From the NCBI GenBank assembly GCA_017544525.1, contig JAFYEA010000028.1:124001-188000 (forward strand): 64,000 nt of DNA, written 5' to 3'. The notes under the pieces were generated by a model that saw only the letters and a list, made by a program, of their open reading frames with translations, was not told where the DNA came from and searched no databases. Numbering within the stretch: the first letter of the stretch is position 1; each line of letters starts with the position of its first letter. This DNA comes from Bacilli bacterium. Lineage in GTDB: Bacteria; Bacillota_I; Bacilli_A; RF39; UBA660. Shown here one piece after another: positions 1 through 8,673 of the stretch. The position numbers and the translations under genes were made by a program.

Positions 1-1
1 T

Positions 2-148
2 AATGGGGTTAGTTATATTAGTAGTGTTACTTTTAATGTAGATGTATTAACTAGTTTAGAAATTAGATTCTATAAAAGGAATAGTAGTGCAAACTATACG
101 TATCCTATAGTTAATAATACTTCTGTAGTTAATTTCACTGCTAGTTAG
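2..148 (+). CDS. C-terminal end of an exported protein (partial)
   Basis: Only the last 48 codons are in the window; the frame is open from base 2 to a TAG at 146-148. The residues are rich in Ser, Thr, Val, Asn and Tyr and alternate like beta strands, as in extracellular proteins. It lies 11 bases before the next gene, and the ribosome site of that gene (AGGAGG) overlaps its stop region, so it is probably the upstream member of the SipW/McrB-like operon. An exported TasA/CalY-like substrate would fit the context, but the fragment is too short to name a family. Confidence 0.55.
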   Translation, partial: NGVSYISSVTFNVDVLTSLEIRFYKRNSSANYTYPIVNNTSVVNFTAS

Positions 149-159
149 GAGGAATTATT

Positions 160-1134
160 ATGGATTGTATATTTGAAGAATATATAAAATATATTGATAA
201 TTTCCTTGTTAATTATTTTAAATTGTTATTGGGAAGTAAGTATGAAAAGGGACTTGTAAAACCATTTATTGATAAGTATAAAGATGTAAGATACTATAAT
301 AAATATGTAATTAAAGAGAATAATTTTACTGAAAGACTTAATAAAGAATTAAATAATATAGCTAGGGAAGTAATGCAAGAAAATGAAGATAAGATTGAAA
401 AAATCAAAAATATTTTTGCATTGTTTAGTTATGTTCTATTTATAGATGGTTGTACTCATTTTTCGGATTTAAATGCATTATTAAAATCATTATTTAATGA
501 CAAGAATATTACTTTGGAATATGAAGAAGCAACAAAGAAAGAATTAAATACTTTAGTAAGAGACTTTATTAATAAAAAGGTAGCATTCTTTAAAATATTT
601 AAATCAGATGAATTTTTCTTAAAAGGAAAAAGATATGGTAATGTTTTTGTTGTTAGTTTAGGACAAAACTGTAATATGTCTAAATTATATAGTGAGTATG
701 CTATTGAGAAAGCGTATAATTCTGATGTTGTATTTGAGAATAGACAATTTGTAACATTATTATTAGCATCATCTAAAATATTATCTGAGGCAATAGCTCT
801 TAATTTTTCAAATAATTATGTAGTTGATTTTCCTACAACATTACTTGATAAACCGAAGAAAATAGTTAGATATTTGAAAGCGTTAGATGATGAAATGTTA
901 AGAACAAAAGTACATTTAAGATTTAAATATAAAGATTATAAAGAATTTAATAAAGAAATAAAGAGTTTAATTAATCAAGATTATAGTGTTTGTTTGGAGT
1001 TAGATGAAACATATGATATTAATTTTGATGATTTATTCTTGTTTACATATCTATTTATAGATCCTAAATATAATTATTATGAAAATATAATGAAATATAA
1101 AGATGATATAAAGACAAATATAATTGTGATGTGA
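160..1134 (+). CDS. Protein of unknown function in the McrB-like/SipW operon
   Basis: A 324-residue protein with no signal peptide or clear membrane span; it is rich in Lys, Asn, Phe and Tyr and looks like a soluble, mostly helical cytoplasmic protein. I do not recognise a family. An AGGAGG site sits 7 bases before the ATG. The stop is 8 bases before the McrB-like ATPase gene, so the two are almost surely co-transcribed and probably act together. It may be an adaptor or target-recognition partner of the AAA+ ATPase; that is inference from position only. Confidence 0.7.
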   Translation: MDCIFEEYIKYIDNFLVNYFKLLLGSKYEKGLVKPFIDKYKDVRYYNKYVIKENNFTERLNKELNNIAREVMQENEDKIEKIKNIFALFSYVLFIDGCTHFSDLNALLKSLFNDKNITLEYEEATKKELNTLVRDFINKKVAFFKIFKSDEFFLKGKRYGNVFVVSLGQNCNMSKLYSEYAIEKAYNSDVVFENRQFVTLLLASSKILSEAIALNFSNNYVVDFPTTLLDKPKKIVRYLKALDDEMLRTKVHLRFKYKDYKEFNKEIKSLINQDYSVCLELDETYDINFDDLFLFTYLFIDPKYNYYENIMKYKDDIKTNIIVM

Positions 1135-1142
1135 GGTGAGAT

Positions 1143-2678
1143 ATGAAGACCTTTTTGAAATATTTTTATGAAATATTAACTCAATTCTTTTCTGGATTTA
1201 TTATTGCATTTAATGGAATAATAGAAGGAATTAAGAAAACATTTAATATTAAAGCTTATATTCAAATAGCTAAAGATTATAAAGCGGATTTTAATGTTGG
1301 AGAATGGTTATTATTTGGTGTGTCAGTATTGTTATTACTAGCATTTGTAGCGGCTATTGTAATGTTAATATTATTTATAATAAGAAAATATACTAGATTT
1401 AGAAAAACAGTAGTTGAGCAAGAATCGATGTTAGAAGAAATATCTGAATTAAATGCTAAAGTTGCAACATTATTAAAAGAAAAAGAAGATATTTTGGCTA
1501 TGAAAGTGTCACAAATTGGGCTTAGACCTAATGAATCTAATACTATAGATGTGCCTAAACAAGGTGAAGAGGGTGAAGAGGAATTAAACCCAGCTACTGA
1601 TTGTAGATTTGCTAAATTACATGATGTAGATGTTAAATACCAAGATTATAAGATTCAAAATTATGGTAATAACTTCACATTAGAAGATTTAGTAGAAATG
1701 TTTAGAAACTTTGCTGCTAGTCAATTAAGACTATATTATAAAACTGAAATGATTAGATTATTTATAGCAGCTCTAGCAAGTACTAAACTTGTAATTTTAC
1801 AAGGTATCTCTGGTACAGGTAAAACATCACTTGCTTATGCTTGGGGAAAATTTCTAAAGCATGACTCTTGTGTAGCATCTGTTCAACCATCATGGCGTGA
1901 TAGATCAGAGTTATTTGGGTACTTTAATGAATTTACTAAAAAGTTTAATGAAACAGATATTTTAAAAGAATTATATGAAGCAGGGTATACAGATGATATT
2001 CATACAGTAATCCTAGATGAAATGAATATCTCTCGTGTTGAATACTATTTTGCTGAAATGCTATCTATACTAGAAATGCCTAACCAAGATGAATGGATTG
2101 TTGAAGTTGTATCTTCTGGTTGGCCTAGTGACCCTAAACATTTAAAGAATGGTAAATTAGTAATACCTCCAAACTGTTGGTATATTGGTACAATCAATAA
2201 CGATGACTCAACATTTATGGTTACAGATAAAGTGTACGACCGTGCTATGCCAATAGATATTAATGATAAAGGTCAAGTATTTGAACCAACTTCAGTGCCT
2301 GCACAAGATATTAATTATTCATATTTAAATGGATTATTCCAAAAAGCAATAGAGAATATTCATATGAGCGATGAAATACTTGCTAAGATTGAAGAAATGG
2401 ATGATTATGTTATCCAACACTTCAGAATTGCCTTTGGTAACAGAATTGTTGCCCATATGAAGAAATTTGTACCTGTATATATGGCTTGTGGTGGAGACGA
2501 AGTAGATGGTGTAGATTACTTTATTGCTAAAAAGATTCTTCGTAAATTTGAGCAATTAAATATTTCATTTATTAGAGATGAAATTGATGGATTTGTTAAT
2601 TTCTTAAATAGAACATTTGGCGAAGATAAGATGAAAGAATGTATTGAATACATGTTAAGATTAAAGAAAATAAGTTAG
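1143..2678 (+). CDS. Membrane-anchored McrB-like AAA+ ATPase
   Basis: 511 residues. The N-terminus has a hydrophobic stretch and a strong membrane span at about residues 55-82, then a coiled coil at about 88-120. The AAA+ domain follows: Walker A GISGTGKT near 221, Walker B VILDEMN near 289, and a sensor segment GTINND near 349. The phrase LDEMN and the overall layout are typical of the McrB/dynein-related GTPase-AAA branch. McrB proteins normally work with a McrC or DUF2357-type partner, and a DUF2357-like gene follows 17 bases downstream. The membrane anchor and the neighbouring SipW peptidase suggest a role at the cell envelope rather than classical DNA restriction. Family confidence is high; the cellular role is unknown. 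Confidence 0.85.
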   Translation: MKTFLKYFYEILTQFFSGFIIAFNGIIEGIKKTFNIKAYIQIAKDYKADFNVGEWLLFGVSVLLLLAFVAAIVMLILFIIRKYTRFRKTVVEQESMLEEISELNAKVATLLKEKEDILAMKVSQIGLRPNESNTIDVPKQGEEGEEELNPATDCRFAKLHDVDVKYQDYKIQNYGNNFTLEDLVEMFRNFAASQLRLYYKTEMIRLFIAALASTKLVILQGISGTGKTSLAYAWGKFLKHDSCVASVQPSWRDRSELFGYFNEFTKKFNETDILKELYEAGYTDDIHTVILDEMNISRVEYYFAEMLSILEMPNQDEWIVEVVSSGWPSDPKHLKNGKLVIPPNCWYIGTINNDDSTFMVTDKVYDRAMPIDINDKGQVFEPTSVPAQDINYSYLNGLFQKAIENIHMSDEILAKIEEMDDYVIQHFRIAFGNRIVAHMKKFVPVYMACGGDEVDGVDYFIAKKILRKFEQLNISFIRDEIDGFVNFLNRTFGEDKMKECIEYMLRLKKIS

Positions 2679-2695
2679 TTTAAGAAGGGATAAAC

Positions 2696-3823
2696 ATGCA
2701 AAATGATTTATTAGTAATTGATTTATATAATGAATCAGATCGAGAAAAGATAACTAAGTTTAATTCATCTATTAAATCTGATTATACGATTACTTCTAAT
2801 TATGAAAAAGTAGAAGCTGATTTTGCATGGTTAGATATTATGGAAGATACAATAATGTATTTAGATAATATTTTAAGAAACCCTAATAGATTTATTATTA
2901 ATGAAGAAGAAATTGTTAAAGTAGAACAAGCTAGAAGAATAACAGTTGATAGTATTAAACATTTAGCTAAACATACTAGTTATATTCAAGAAATAGAAGA
3001 AGATGGTGATGTTAAACCATCTAAGATATTAAATATTAACAAAGATGAGAGTTATAATACATATGAAAATAGACTTATCTATACATTAATAAATAATATG
3101 AAAATGTTTATTGATTTAAAAGAGAAGGCTTTTGTTAGTTCTTCATCTCTAAAAGATGATAAGAGATGTGAATATAATGCTAGTACTAGAATAGGTGTTG
3201 AAAAAATCAATTTAAATATGGTTATATCTTCTAAACTTGACTATAATAAAGAAGATGGTAGCAGAAATGGTATGGGAGCAAATCAAAGAATTGAAAGATT
3301 AAAACTTAGAGTATCTGATTTGTGTAATACTCCTGTATATGTTGCTTTGGCTAAGGAGCATGTGGCAAAGGTAATACCACCTATTAAAAAGACAAACTTA
3401 ATATTAAAAAATGTTAACTTTCAATATGCTATGAAATTGTGGGATTTCTTACAATCATTTACGAATGATGATACTAGAATAGTTAAAGATAAAAAAACAC
3501 TTGATAGTGATTTAAATATGAAAAAAATGTTAGATGAATCATTTTTATTAGATTATTTAATAATATCAAATATTACTCATGATTATAGTGAATTAGATGA
3601 AGATTCTAAAGCAGAATTAGTTGAAGATTTAACTAATAGAATGATTGATAAAATAGTTGAGATTAATTCTGAATTACCTGTTGAAAAGATTCAAGAGATA
3701 ATTGGCGATAAGATTTCAGTTATTAAAAATAAGAAGGAAGCATCACTTGCTGAAGTTGAAAAGAAATTTAATGAAAGACTTCAAGCATTTGCTGATAAAA
3801 TTACAGAATTTAGTTTTAGGTGA
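2696..3823 (+). CDS. DUF2357-like partner of the McrB-type ATPase
   Basis: 375 residues, soluble. The central segment around residues 118-136 (ESYNTYENRLIYTLI) matches the Glu-Asn-Arg signature region of DUF2357/McrC-like proteins, which often hold a PD-(D/E)XK nuclease-like fold. The C-terminus (about 330-375) is a Lys/Glu-rich helix. An AAGGGA site precedes the ATG. The gene sits between the ATPase and the signal peptidase with only 4 bases to the latter. The partnership with the upstream ATPase follows the known McrB-McrC/DUF2357 pairing. I could not confirm nuclease catalytic residues by eye, so enzymatic activity is uncertain. Confidence 0.6.
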   Translation: MQNDLLVIDLYNESDREKITKFNSSIKSDYTITSNYEKVEADFAWLDIMEDTIMYLDNILRNPNRFIINEEEIVKVEQARRITVDSIKHLAKHTSYIQEIEEDGDVKPSKILNINKDESYNTYENRLIYTLINNMKMFIDLKEKAFVSSSSLKDDKRCEYNASTRIGVEKINLNMVISSKLDYNKEDGSRNGMGANQRIERLKLRVSDLCNTPVYVALAKEHVAKVIPPIKKTNLILKNVNFQYAMKLWDFLQSFTNDDTRIVKDKKTLDSDLNMKKMLDESFLLDYLIISNITHDYSELDEDSKAELVEDLTNRMIDKIVEINSELPVEKIQEIIGDKISVIKNKKEASLAEVEKKFNERLQAFADKITEFSFR

Positions 3824-3827
3824 TAAT

Positions 3828-4406
3828 ATGAAAAAGATAAAACAACTTAGGGATAAAATAAAGAATAATATATTTGTTAAAATATCTAGAGTAATACTTT
3901 ATATAGTAGTTGTACTATTATTATTAGTTATAATTGTTCAAAAGGTATCAAATAACTCTATATCAGTGGGAGGTATTAGGGTATTTATGGTAGTTTCTGA
4001 ATCAATGAAAGATGAATATGTTATAGGTGATATTTTAATATCTAAGCATGTATCTTCTGATGAAATTAATATAGGAGATAATGTAACATATTTAGGTGAA
4101 AAAAAAGAGTTAAAAGGACTTATTATAACTCATAAAGTAATAGATAAAGATGAAAGAGATGGACAAGTATATTTTATAACTAAAGGTATAGCAAATGAAT
4201 TGCAAGATCCTGAAATCTCTTATGATCAAGTATATGGAAAAGTAGTTTATAAAACTATATTTCTTAGTTTTATAGCAAGATTAATGAATAATCAATTATC
4301 TTACTACTTACTATTTATGATAGTTGGAGTAGTAATATCTGTAGATATAGTTTCGGCGATATTTGATGATGATGAAGAAGAGGAGGAAGATGAAAGAAGA
4401 GAATAG
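3828..4406 (+). CDS. sipW: SipW-type (ER-type) signal peptidase I
   Basis: 192 residues. There is an N-terminal membrane span at about 20-40, the catalytic serine motif VSESM near residue 60, and a second motif with ITHKV near 103. The second motif has His rather than the Lys of ordinary bacterial signal peptidases, which marks the archaeal/ER-type Ser-His family that includes Bacillus SipW. A second membrane span lies near 165-182, followed by a very acidic Asp/Glu tail. SipW enzymes process TasA/CalY-type fibre proteins, and such a substrate gene follows and overlaps this one. The ATG at 3828 has a GGTGA site. Confidence in the family is high. Confidence 0.88.
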   Translation: MKKIKQLRDKIKNNIFVKISRVILYIVVVLLLLVIIVQKVSNNSISVGGIRVFMVVSESMKDEYVIGDILISKHVSSDEINIGDNVTYLGEKKELKGLIITHKVIDKDERDGQVYFITKGIANELQDPEISYDQVYGKVVYKTIFLSFIARLMNNQLSYYLLFMIVGVVISVDIVSAIFDDDEEEEEDERRE

Positions 4407-5076
4407 TAAAAAGAAGAAAAGTGTATTTTTACGACTTCTTAAAAGAGTAAAACCTAGTAGACTTATCTTCCTTGCTGTTCTATTAGCAGTTAATACTTAT
4501 GCATGGTTTATCTATGTCAATACAGTAAGTAATAGTGTTGATGTTCATGTTAAATCATGGAAGATAGATTTTACTTCTGGTGATACTCCAATTACTGACT
4601 ATGTTAATGTATTTGTAGATAATGTATATCCGGGTATGACAACATATACAAAAAGTATAACCGCATATAACTATAGTGAAGTTGCAGCAACTGCAACATA
4701 TAAAATATTGTCTGCTAGTATAATGGGAGACGAATATGTTACAGTAGAAGGAAGAGATGAAACTGGTCAAACAGTTTTGGAAACTGACTTAACAAGTGAA
4801 GAGTTGGAAGAGCAATTGGCGGAAGATTATCCTTTTACGATTACTCTTGCAATAACTTCTTCATCTATGGTTGCTGAGACAGGAAGTACTACATATACAA
4901 TATCAATTGCTTGGCCATATGAGTCAGGTGATGATGAACTTGATACAGAGTGGGGAACACAAGCATATGATTTTAAACAAAATCATCCAACTTCTCCATG
5001 TATCGAATTAGTTGTAAAAATATATATTACACAAACTGAAACCAACAATAATAATGGTGGAGGAAGTGGAAATTAA
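4390..5076 (+). CDS. TasA/CalY-like exported protein, SipW substrate candidate
   Basis: 228 residues from the ATG at 4390, which follows an AGGAGG run inside the end of the signal peptidase gene; several in-frame Met codons just upstream make the start uncertain. A basic N-terminus leads to a membrane/signal span with the motif NTYAWF, as seen at SipW cleavage regions. The body includes VYPGM and alternating beta-strand segments typical of camelysin/TasA-type domains with a SipW signal. The C-terminus is Asn/Gly rich. The overlap with the peptidase gene supports co-translation and an enzyme-substrate relation. It may form surface fibres or decorate the wall; the polymer is not proven. Confidence 0.75.
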   Translation: MKEENSKKKKSVFLRLLKRVKPSRLIFLAVLLAVNTYAWFIYVNTVSNSVDVHVKSWKIDFTSGDTPITDYVNVFVDNVYPGMTTYTKSITAYNYSEVAATATYKILSASIMGDEYVTVEGRDETGQTVLETDLTSEELEEQLAEDYPFTITLAITSSSMVAETGSTTYTISIAWPYESGDDELDTEWGTQAYDFKQNHPTSPCIELVVKIYITQTETNNNNGGGSGN

Positions 5077-5083
5077 ACCACAC

Positions 5084-5117
5084 AAAAAAGATCAAGAATT
5101 ATACTTGGTCTTTTATT
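5084..5117. terminator. Bidirectional terminator between convergent TasA-like genes
   Basis: The inverted repeat GATCAAG / CTTGGTC (one G-U pair) with a 7-base loop is flanked by A-run on the left and T-run on the right, so it can end transcription from both sides. It lies between two convergent exported-protein genes. Confidence 0.8.
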
Positions 5118-5697
5118 ATTGTTTTTGAATTACGTTTACATTAACATTAAATGCAGCAGTTCCATTGTATGTTGCTGCTGTATCAGCAGCGTTATTCATA
5201 GTTTGTGTTTGAGCATCATCATTCCATTCAACATAGAATACAATAGATCTTGTTTTATTTATATCATTAAGTAAGATGTCTTCTGTAATAGGATCATCCT
5301 CATCATATTGATATTCAACGCCATCTATTTCATATTTTGTAATTGCTAAGTCAGTTACTGTATTATTTGGGTTTTCCTCAAGTGAAATAGTATAAGTAAA
5401 TGATACGTCAGTTGAAGTTCCATTTAAATCTATTTCAAATGTTCCTTCAGCAGTCGGTGCGATAACCCCACTTCTTATATGTGTAGTCCCTAAAAATTCA
5501 GGACTGATAGTATTTGTAAAATTTGAGTTTTGTAGAATATCTTGATTATTAACTAGGATATTCCATCTTGCTATAGTTAAATTAGCACTTGCTTCAGCAC
5601 TACTAACATACTTAGCATAAGTATCTTGCATTAAAGTAATGCAGTAAAATAAAGACATTAAAGCTAGAAAAAATATTATTTTTCTTTTTAATTTCAT
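5116..5697 (-). CDS. TasA/CalY-like exported protein
   Basis: 193 residues with a signal peptide at about 5-24 and the motif TYAKY near residue 26, followed by LTIARW, a pattern typical of SipW-processed CalY/TasA proteins. The rest is beta-rich with many Thr and Asn residues. It has its own GAGAGGAGG site and a promoter (5730-5758). It faces the SipW operon and ends at the shared terminator. It is likely another substrate of the nearby SipW peptidase; that is inferred from the motif and the position. It is shorter than, and clearly different from, the 228-residue protein opposite. Confidence 0.75.
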   Translation of the reverse strand: MKLKRKIIFFLALMSLFYCITLMQDTYAKYVSSAEASANLTIARWNILVNNQDILQNSNFTNTISPEFLGTTHIRSGVIAPTAEGTFEIDLNGTSTDVSFTYTISLEENPNNTVTDLAITKYEIDGVEYQYDEDDPITEDILLNDINKTRSIVFYVEWNDDAQTQTMNNAADTAATYNGTAAFNVNVNVIQKQ

Positions 5698-5729
5698 ATT
5701 TTCGAGCCTCCTCTCTTTATCTTGACTTC

Positions 5730-5758
5730 ATTATACCTTATATACGAAAAGTTAACAA
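5730..5758 (-). promoter_or_regulatory. Promoter of the minus-strand TasA-like gene
   Basis: On the minus strand, -35 TTGTTA (5753-5758) and -10 TATAAT (5730-5735) are separated by 17 bases, about 33 bases before the start codon. Confidence 0.7.
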
Positions 5759-5851
5759 CAGAAAATGTAAAACTTTATTGTCTACTTTACACATTAATTT
5801 TACAATTTATTTGTCAAAAATTTACATATTTTGTTTATTTTAAAAATATGA

Positions 5852-5857
5852 TATAAT
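5852..5857 (+). promoter_or_regulatory. -10 element of a near-leaderless promoter
   Basis: A perfect TATAAT ends 9 bases before the ATG of the DUF4272-like gene. A weak -35 (TTGTTT, 5831-5836) lies 15 bases upstream. Confidence 0.55.
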
Positions 5858-5866
5858 ATTTTTAGG

Positions 5867-7564
5867 ATGTGGAAAATGGAAAAAGAAGGGAATAACCAAG
5901 TAGTTATAATGTCTGAAGATGCTTTTGATGAAAGCAAATTCATACTTGATGATAAAGATAAAAAAAGAATAGATAAAAATATTCAGTTTTTGCGTGAAAA
6001 AAATCTTCCGTATCTAGAAGATATGCATTTAATTCCAATAAATGCTATTTGTAATATTAAAGAAAAAAATGAAGTATTGGATAAACTATTAAGCGCATAT
6101 ACTGTATATATTTTGGCATGTTATTCTCTTGATAATATGGATCAATTAGTACATCCTACTTTAAATAAATTAGATGAGAAATATAATATTAGAAGACTAT
6201 TAAATGATGAAGATATTTTAACAATAGATAGAATATTAGATGGTCGTTTATTATTTAGTGAACTTAAGGATTGTAAGTTAAAATTAGAAGAATGCTATAT
6301 ATATTTATGGGTTCTTGGTTTTTGTGATAGACAGAGTCCTAGAACATTTAAAGATGATAAGTTAATTAAGAAAATTATTAATAAACATAATAATTACCAA
6401 CAATTATTATCTAATTGTTATATGAGAACAGATGAAGAAATAATGGAATATGCTGATTTAATAGCAAGACTTAAATATTCTTGTAGGAATTTAAAGAAAG
6501 AAAATAAATCAAGCAATTATTTAACTGAATCAATTGTTGAGAAACAGAGTATAGCTTTTGATTATGTTACTTCTTATAATTTTAATAAATTAATAAAGCA
6601 AACTATTAATTGCAAGTGTGAAAAAAATAATTTAAAATTTAGTTTTGTTATTCCTTCTTCTTTAACGTACTGTAAAATAAGTAAAAAGTCTAAGGAATTG
6701 TTTGCTTTAACTAGTGAAGATTATAAAACGAGAATAGTTGTATTAGACCTAGGTGAGTCAAGCAAATATCAATTTGAATTTAATTGTAAAGAATACACTA
6801 AAAAATTTGAAAAAAATGGATTTGAAATTGTTAACAAATCTACATTTACATCTAATAATCTGAATGAAAATATTTATCATATTGTTATTAAAAAAGATGA
6901 TTTAGTAATTAATAGCTACATGTTTATAGTATGTAATAGATTTATTAGATTAGATTCTCTTGTTAATAGTAAAGTAAATTATATGGAATATAATGAATTG
7001 ATTAATGCCAAGAACACCAATATTGATTTGGATCTAATATTTTCAATTAAAGAATACAGTGATAGAGAAGAGAACATAAGAAATGAACATGAGTTTACTA
7101 ATAAAGTGGTAAATTCATATAGTATTGGTGTATTATCTAATTATTGTGAAAGCATATATAAGGCGTTTTTAGATCTTTCTAATCATGATGAAAAGATTAA
7201 TAAAGACAAGTCGTATGATAAAAGAGATTATCATTATAAAAAAGATGATGTTTCTTTTGAAATATATGCAATTGATAAAAGTTTAAATCATTATTCTTTT
7301 GAAACATATAATGCATATATCAATTCTATTAATGCGGGAAATTTAGATGATGTTAATTCATTATCATTGAAATTGAATTTAAGTTATAGTAAGGGTAAGA
7401 ACGGTAATTTAGATAATTATATTAATGAATATGAAATAATATTTAAACAATACAGCATTAAAACTGTAAGGGTTTCAAATCACGTTGATGAAAGTATGGA
7501 TCAAGTAGAGGAAGCAATAAATAATATAATAGAAAAATTACCTGAAGAAAAAAATGAAATTTAG
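5867..7564 (+). CDS. DUF4272-like domain protein
   Basis: 565 residues, soluble. The N-terminal half resembles DUF4272: a helical segment with LWVLGF near 146, the EIMEYADLIARL stretch near 192, and a closing EKQSIAFDYV segment near 224. The C-terminal half (about 240-565) is unrelated and unrecognised. The reading frame opens 9 bases after a perfect TATAAT at 5852-5857, so the mRNA would have almost no leader, and no Shine-Dalgarno site precedes the first ATG. Met4 (5876) and Met15 (5909) are alternative starts, also without good sites. It stands alone between two operons. The function is unknown. Confidence 0.6.
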   Translation: MWKMEKEGNNQVVIMSEDAFDESKFILDDKDKKRIDKNIQFLREKNLPYLEDMHLIPINAICNIKEKNEVLDKLLSAYTVYILACYSLDNMDQLVHPTLNKLDEKYNIRRLLNDEDILTIDRILDGRLLFSELKDCKLKLEECYIYLWVLGFCDRQSPRTFKDDKLIKKIINKHNNYQQLLSNCYMRTDEEIMEYADLIARLKYSCRNLKKENKSSNYLTESIVEKQSIAFDYVTSYNFNKLIKQTINCKCEKNNLKFSFVIPSSLTYCKISKKSKELFALTSEDYKTRIVVLDLGESSKYQFEFNCKEYTKKFEKNGFEIVNKSTFTSNNLNENIYHIVIKKDDLVINSYMFIVCNRFIRLDSLVNSKVNYMEYNELINAKNTNIDLDLIFSIKEYSDREENIRNEHEFTNKVVNSYSIGVLSNYCESIYKAFLDLSNHDEKINKDKSYDKRDYHYKKDDVSFEIYAIDKSLNHYSFETYNAYINSINAGNLDDVNSLSLKLNLSYSKGKNGNLDNYINEYEIIFKQYSIKTVRVSNHVDESMDQVEEAINNIIEKLPEEKNEI

Positions 7565-7566
7565 TA

Positions 7567-7595
7567 TTTACAAGTAAAAATATATTTGTTATAAT
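7567..7595 (+). promoter_or_regulatory. Promoter of the ABC-2 exporter operon
   Basis: TTTACA (7567-7572) and TATAAT (7590-7595) are 17 bases apart. The promoter starts only 2 bases after the preceding stop codon and gives a leader of about 85 bases. Confidence 0.75.
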
Positions 7596-7616
7596 AACTT
7601 TTAACGAGCGAAGTTT

Positions 7617-7668
7617 GACACATTATTGAATTTTGAAAATTTATCATAATTAATTATGTGTCTTTTTT
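7617..7668 (+). terminator. Terminator-like hairpin in the ABC operon leader
   Basis: GACACAT (7617-7623) pairs with ATGTGTC (7656-7662), followed by six T. The 32-base loop holds a second small inverted repeat (AATTTT/AAAATT). Because it lies downstream of the promoter at 7567-7595 it may act as an attenuator; it could also end read-through from the gene before. Confidence 0.5.
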
Positions 7669-7689
7669 GTTTGTTGGAAAGGAGTGAAA

Positions 7690-8673
7690 ATGTCGTACAT
7701 CAGTGTTGATGGCATAAGCAAAACCTTTAAAGTAGCCAAAAGAAATAGTGGTCTTAAGGCGGCTTTAAAGTCATTTTTCAAAAGAGAATATGTGTATATT
7801 GATGCAGTCAAGAACATATCATTCAATATTGAGAAAGGTGAAATTGTTGGTTATATTGGTCCAAATGGTGCTGGGAAAAGTACTACCATAAAAATGCTTA
7901 GTGGAATCTTATTACCAACCGCTGGAAACATAAAAGTAAATGGTTTAAATCCGTTTAAAGACAGACGTAAATATGTTTCTAATATAGGTGTTGTATTCGG
8001 GCAAAGAAGTCAACTTGCCTGGGATATACCTGCGGAGGATACTTTTGACTTACTTAGAGATATTTATAAGTTAAAGGATAGTGAGTATCAAAAAACTAAA
8101 CAAGAATTAACTAGTTTATTAGACATTGAAGATGTTATGAAAAAACCAGTTAGAAGTCTTAGTTTAGGACAACGTATGAGGTGTGAAATAGCGGCTTCAT
8201 TATTGCATAGACCAAGTATATTGTTTCTAGATGAACCAACGATTGGTCTTGATGCTGTAAGTAAAAAAATTGTTAGAGATTTTATATTAAAAATCAATAA
8301 AGAAAGAAAAGTAACAGTTATTTTAACTACACATGATATGCTAGATATTGAAGCGCTTGCCAAAAGAATCATACTAATTGGTAAAGGACAAATCTTATAC
8401 GACGGATCACTTGACAAATTAAAAACTAAATATGGTAGTTACAAAAACATAATAGTTAATACAAAAGCACAAATAAAGGAACCAAGAATAAAAGGAGTAA
8501 TAAGCAAAAAGAAAATTGATGGTGGTTATAATTTTATAATTGATTCAAATTTGATAACTGTTTCAAAATTTATAAATTATATATCAGAAAGATATCAAGT
8601 AACAGATATTGATATTGAATCGGAAAAAATAGATGAAATAATATTAAAGTTATATGAAGACTATCAAATATGA
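7690..8673 (+). CDS. ABC-2 type exporter, ATP-binding subunit
   Basis: 327 residues with the full nucleotide-binding set: Walker A GPNGAGKST near residue 57, signature SLGQRM near 154, and Walker B ILFLDEP near 178. The family resembles the COG4586 ATPases that pair with COG4587 and COG3694 permeases, and both permease genes follow. The start at 7690 is preferred because AAAGGAG ends 5 bases before it; the in-frame GTG 6 bases upstream lies inside that site. The last bases overlap the next gene (ATGA). It energises export of an unknown substrate. Confidence 0.88.
   Translation: MSYISVDGISKTFKVAKRNSGLKAALKSFFKREYVYIDAVKNISFNIEKGEIVGYIGPNGAGKSTTIKMLSGILLPTAGNIKVNGLNPFKDRRKYVSNIGVVFGQRSQLAWDIPAEDTFDLLRDIYKLKDSEYQKTKQELTSLLDIEDVMKKPVRSLSLGQRMRCEIAASLLHRPSILFLDEPTIGLDAVSKKIVRDFILKINKERKVTVILTTHDMLDIEALAKRIILIGKGQILYDGSLDKLKTKYGSYKNIIVNTKAQIKEPRIKGVISKKKIDGGYNFIIDSNLITVSKFINYISERYQVTDIDIESEKIDEIILKLYEDYQI

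Noticed and set aside
1143..3823. Classical McrBC restriction system
   Set aside because: The ATPase has a membrane anchor and no DNA-binding N-terminal domain, and the operon continues into SipW and TasA-like genes; defence is kept only as an alternative.
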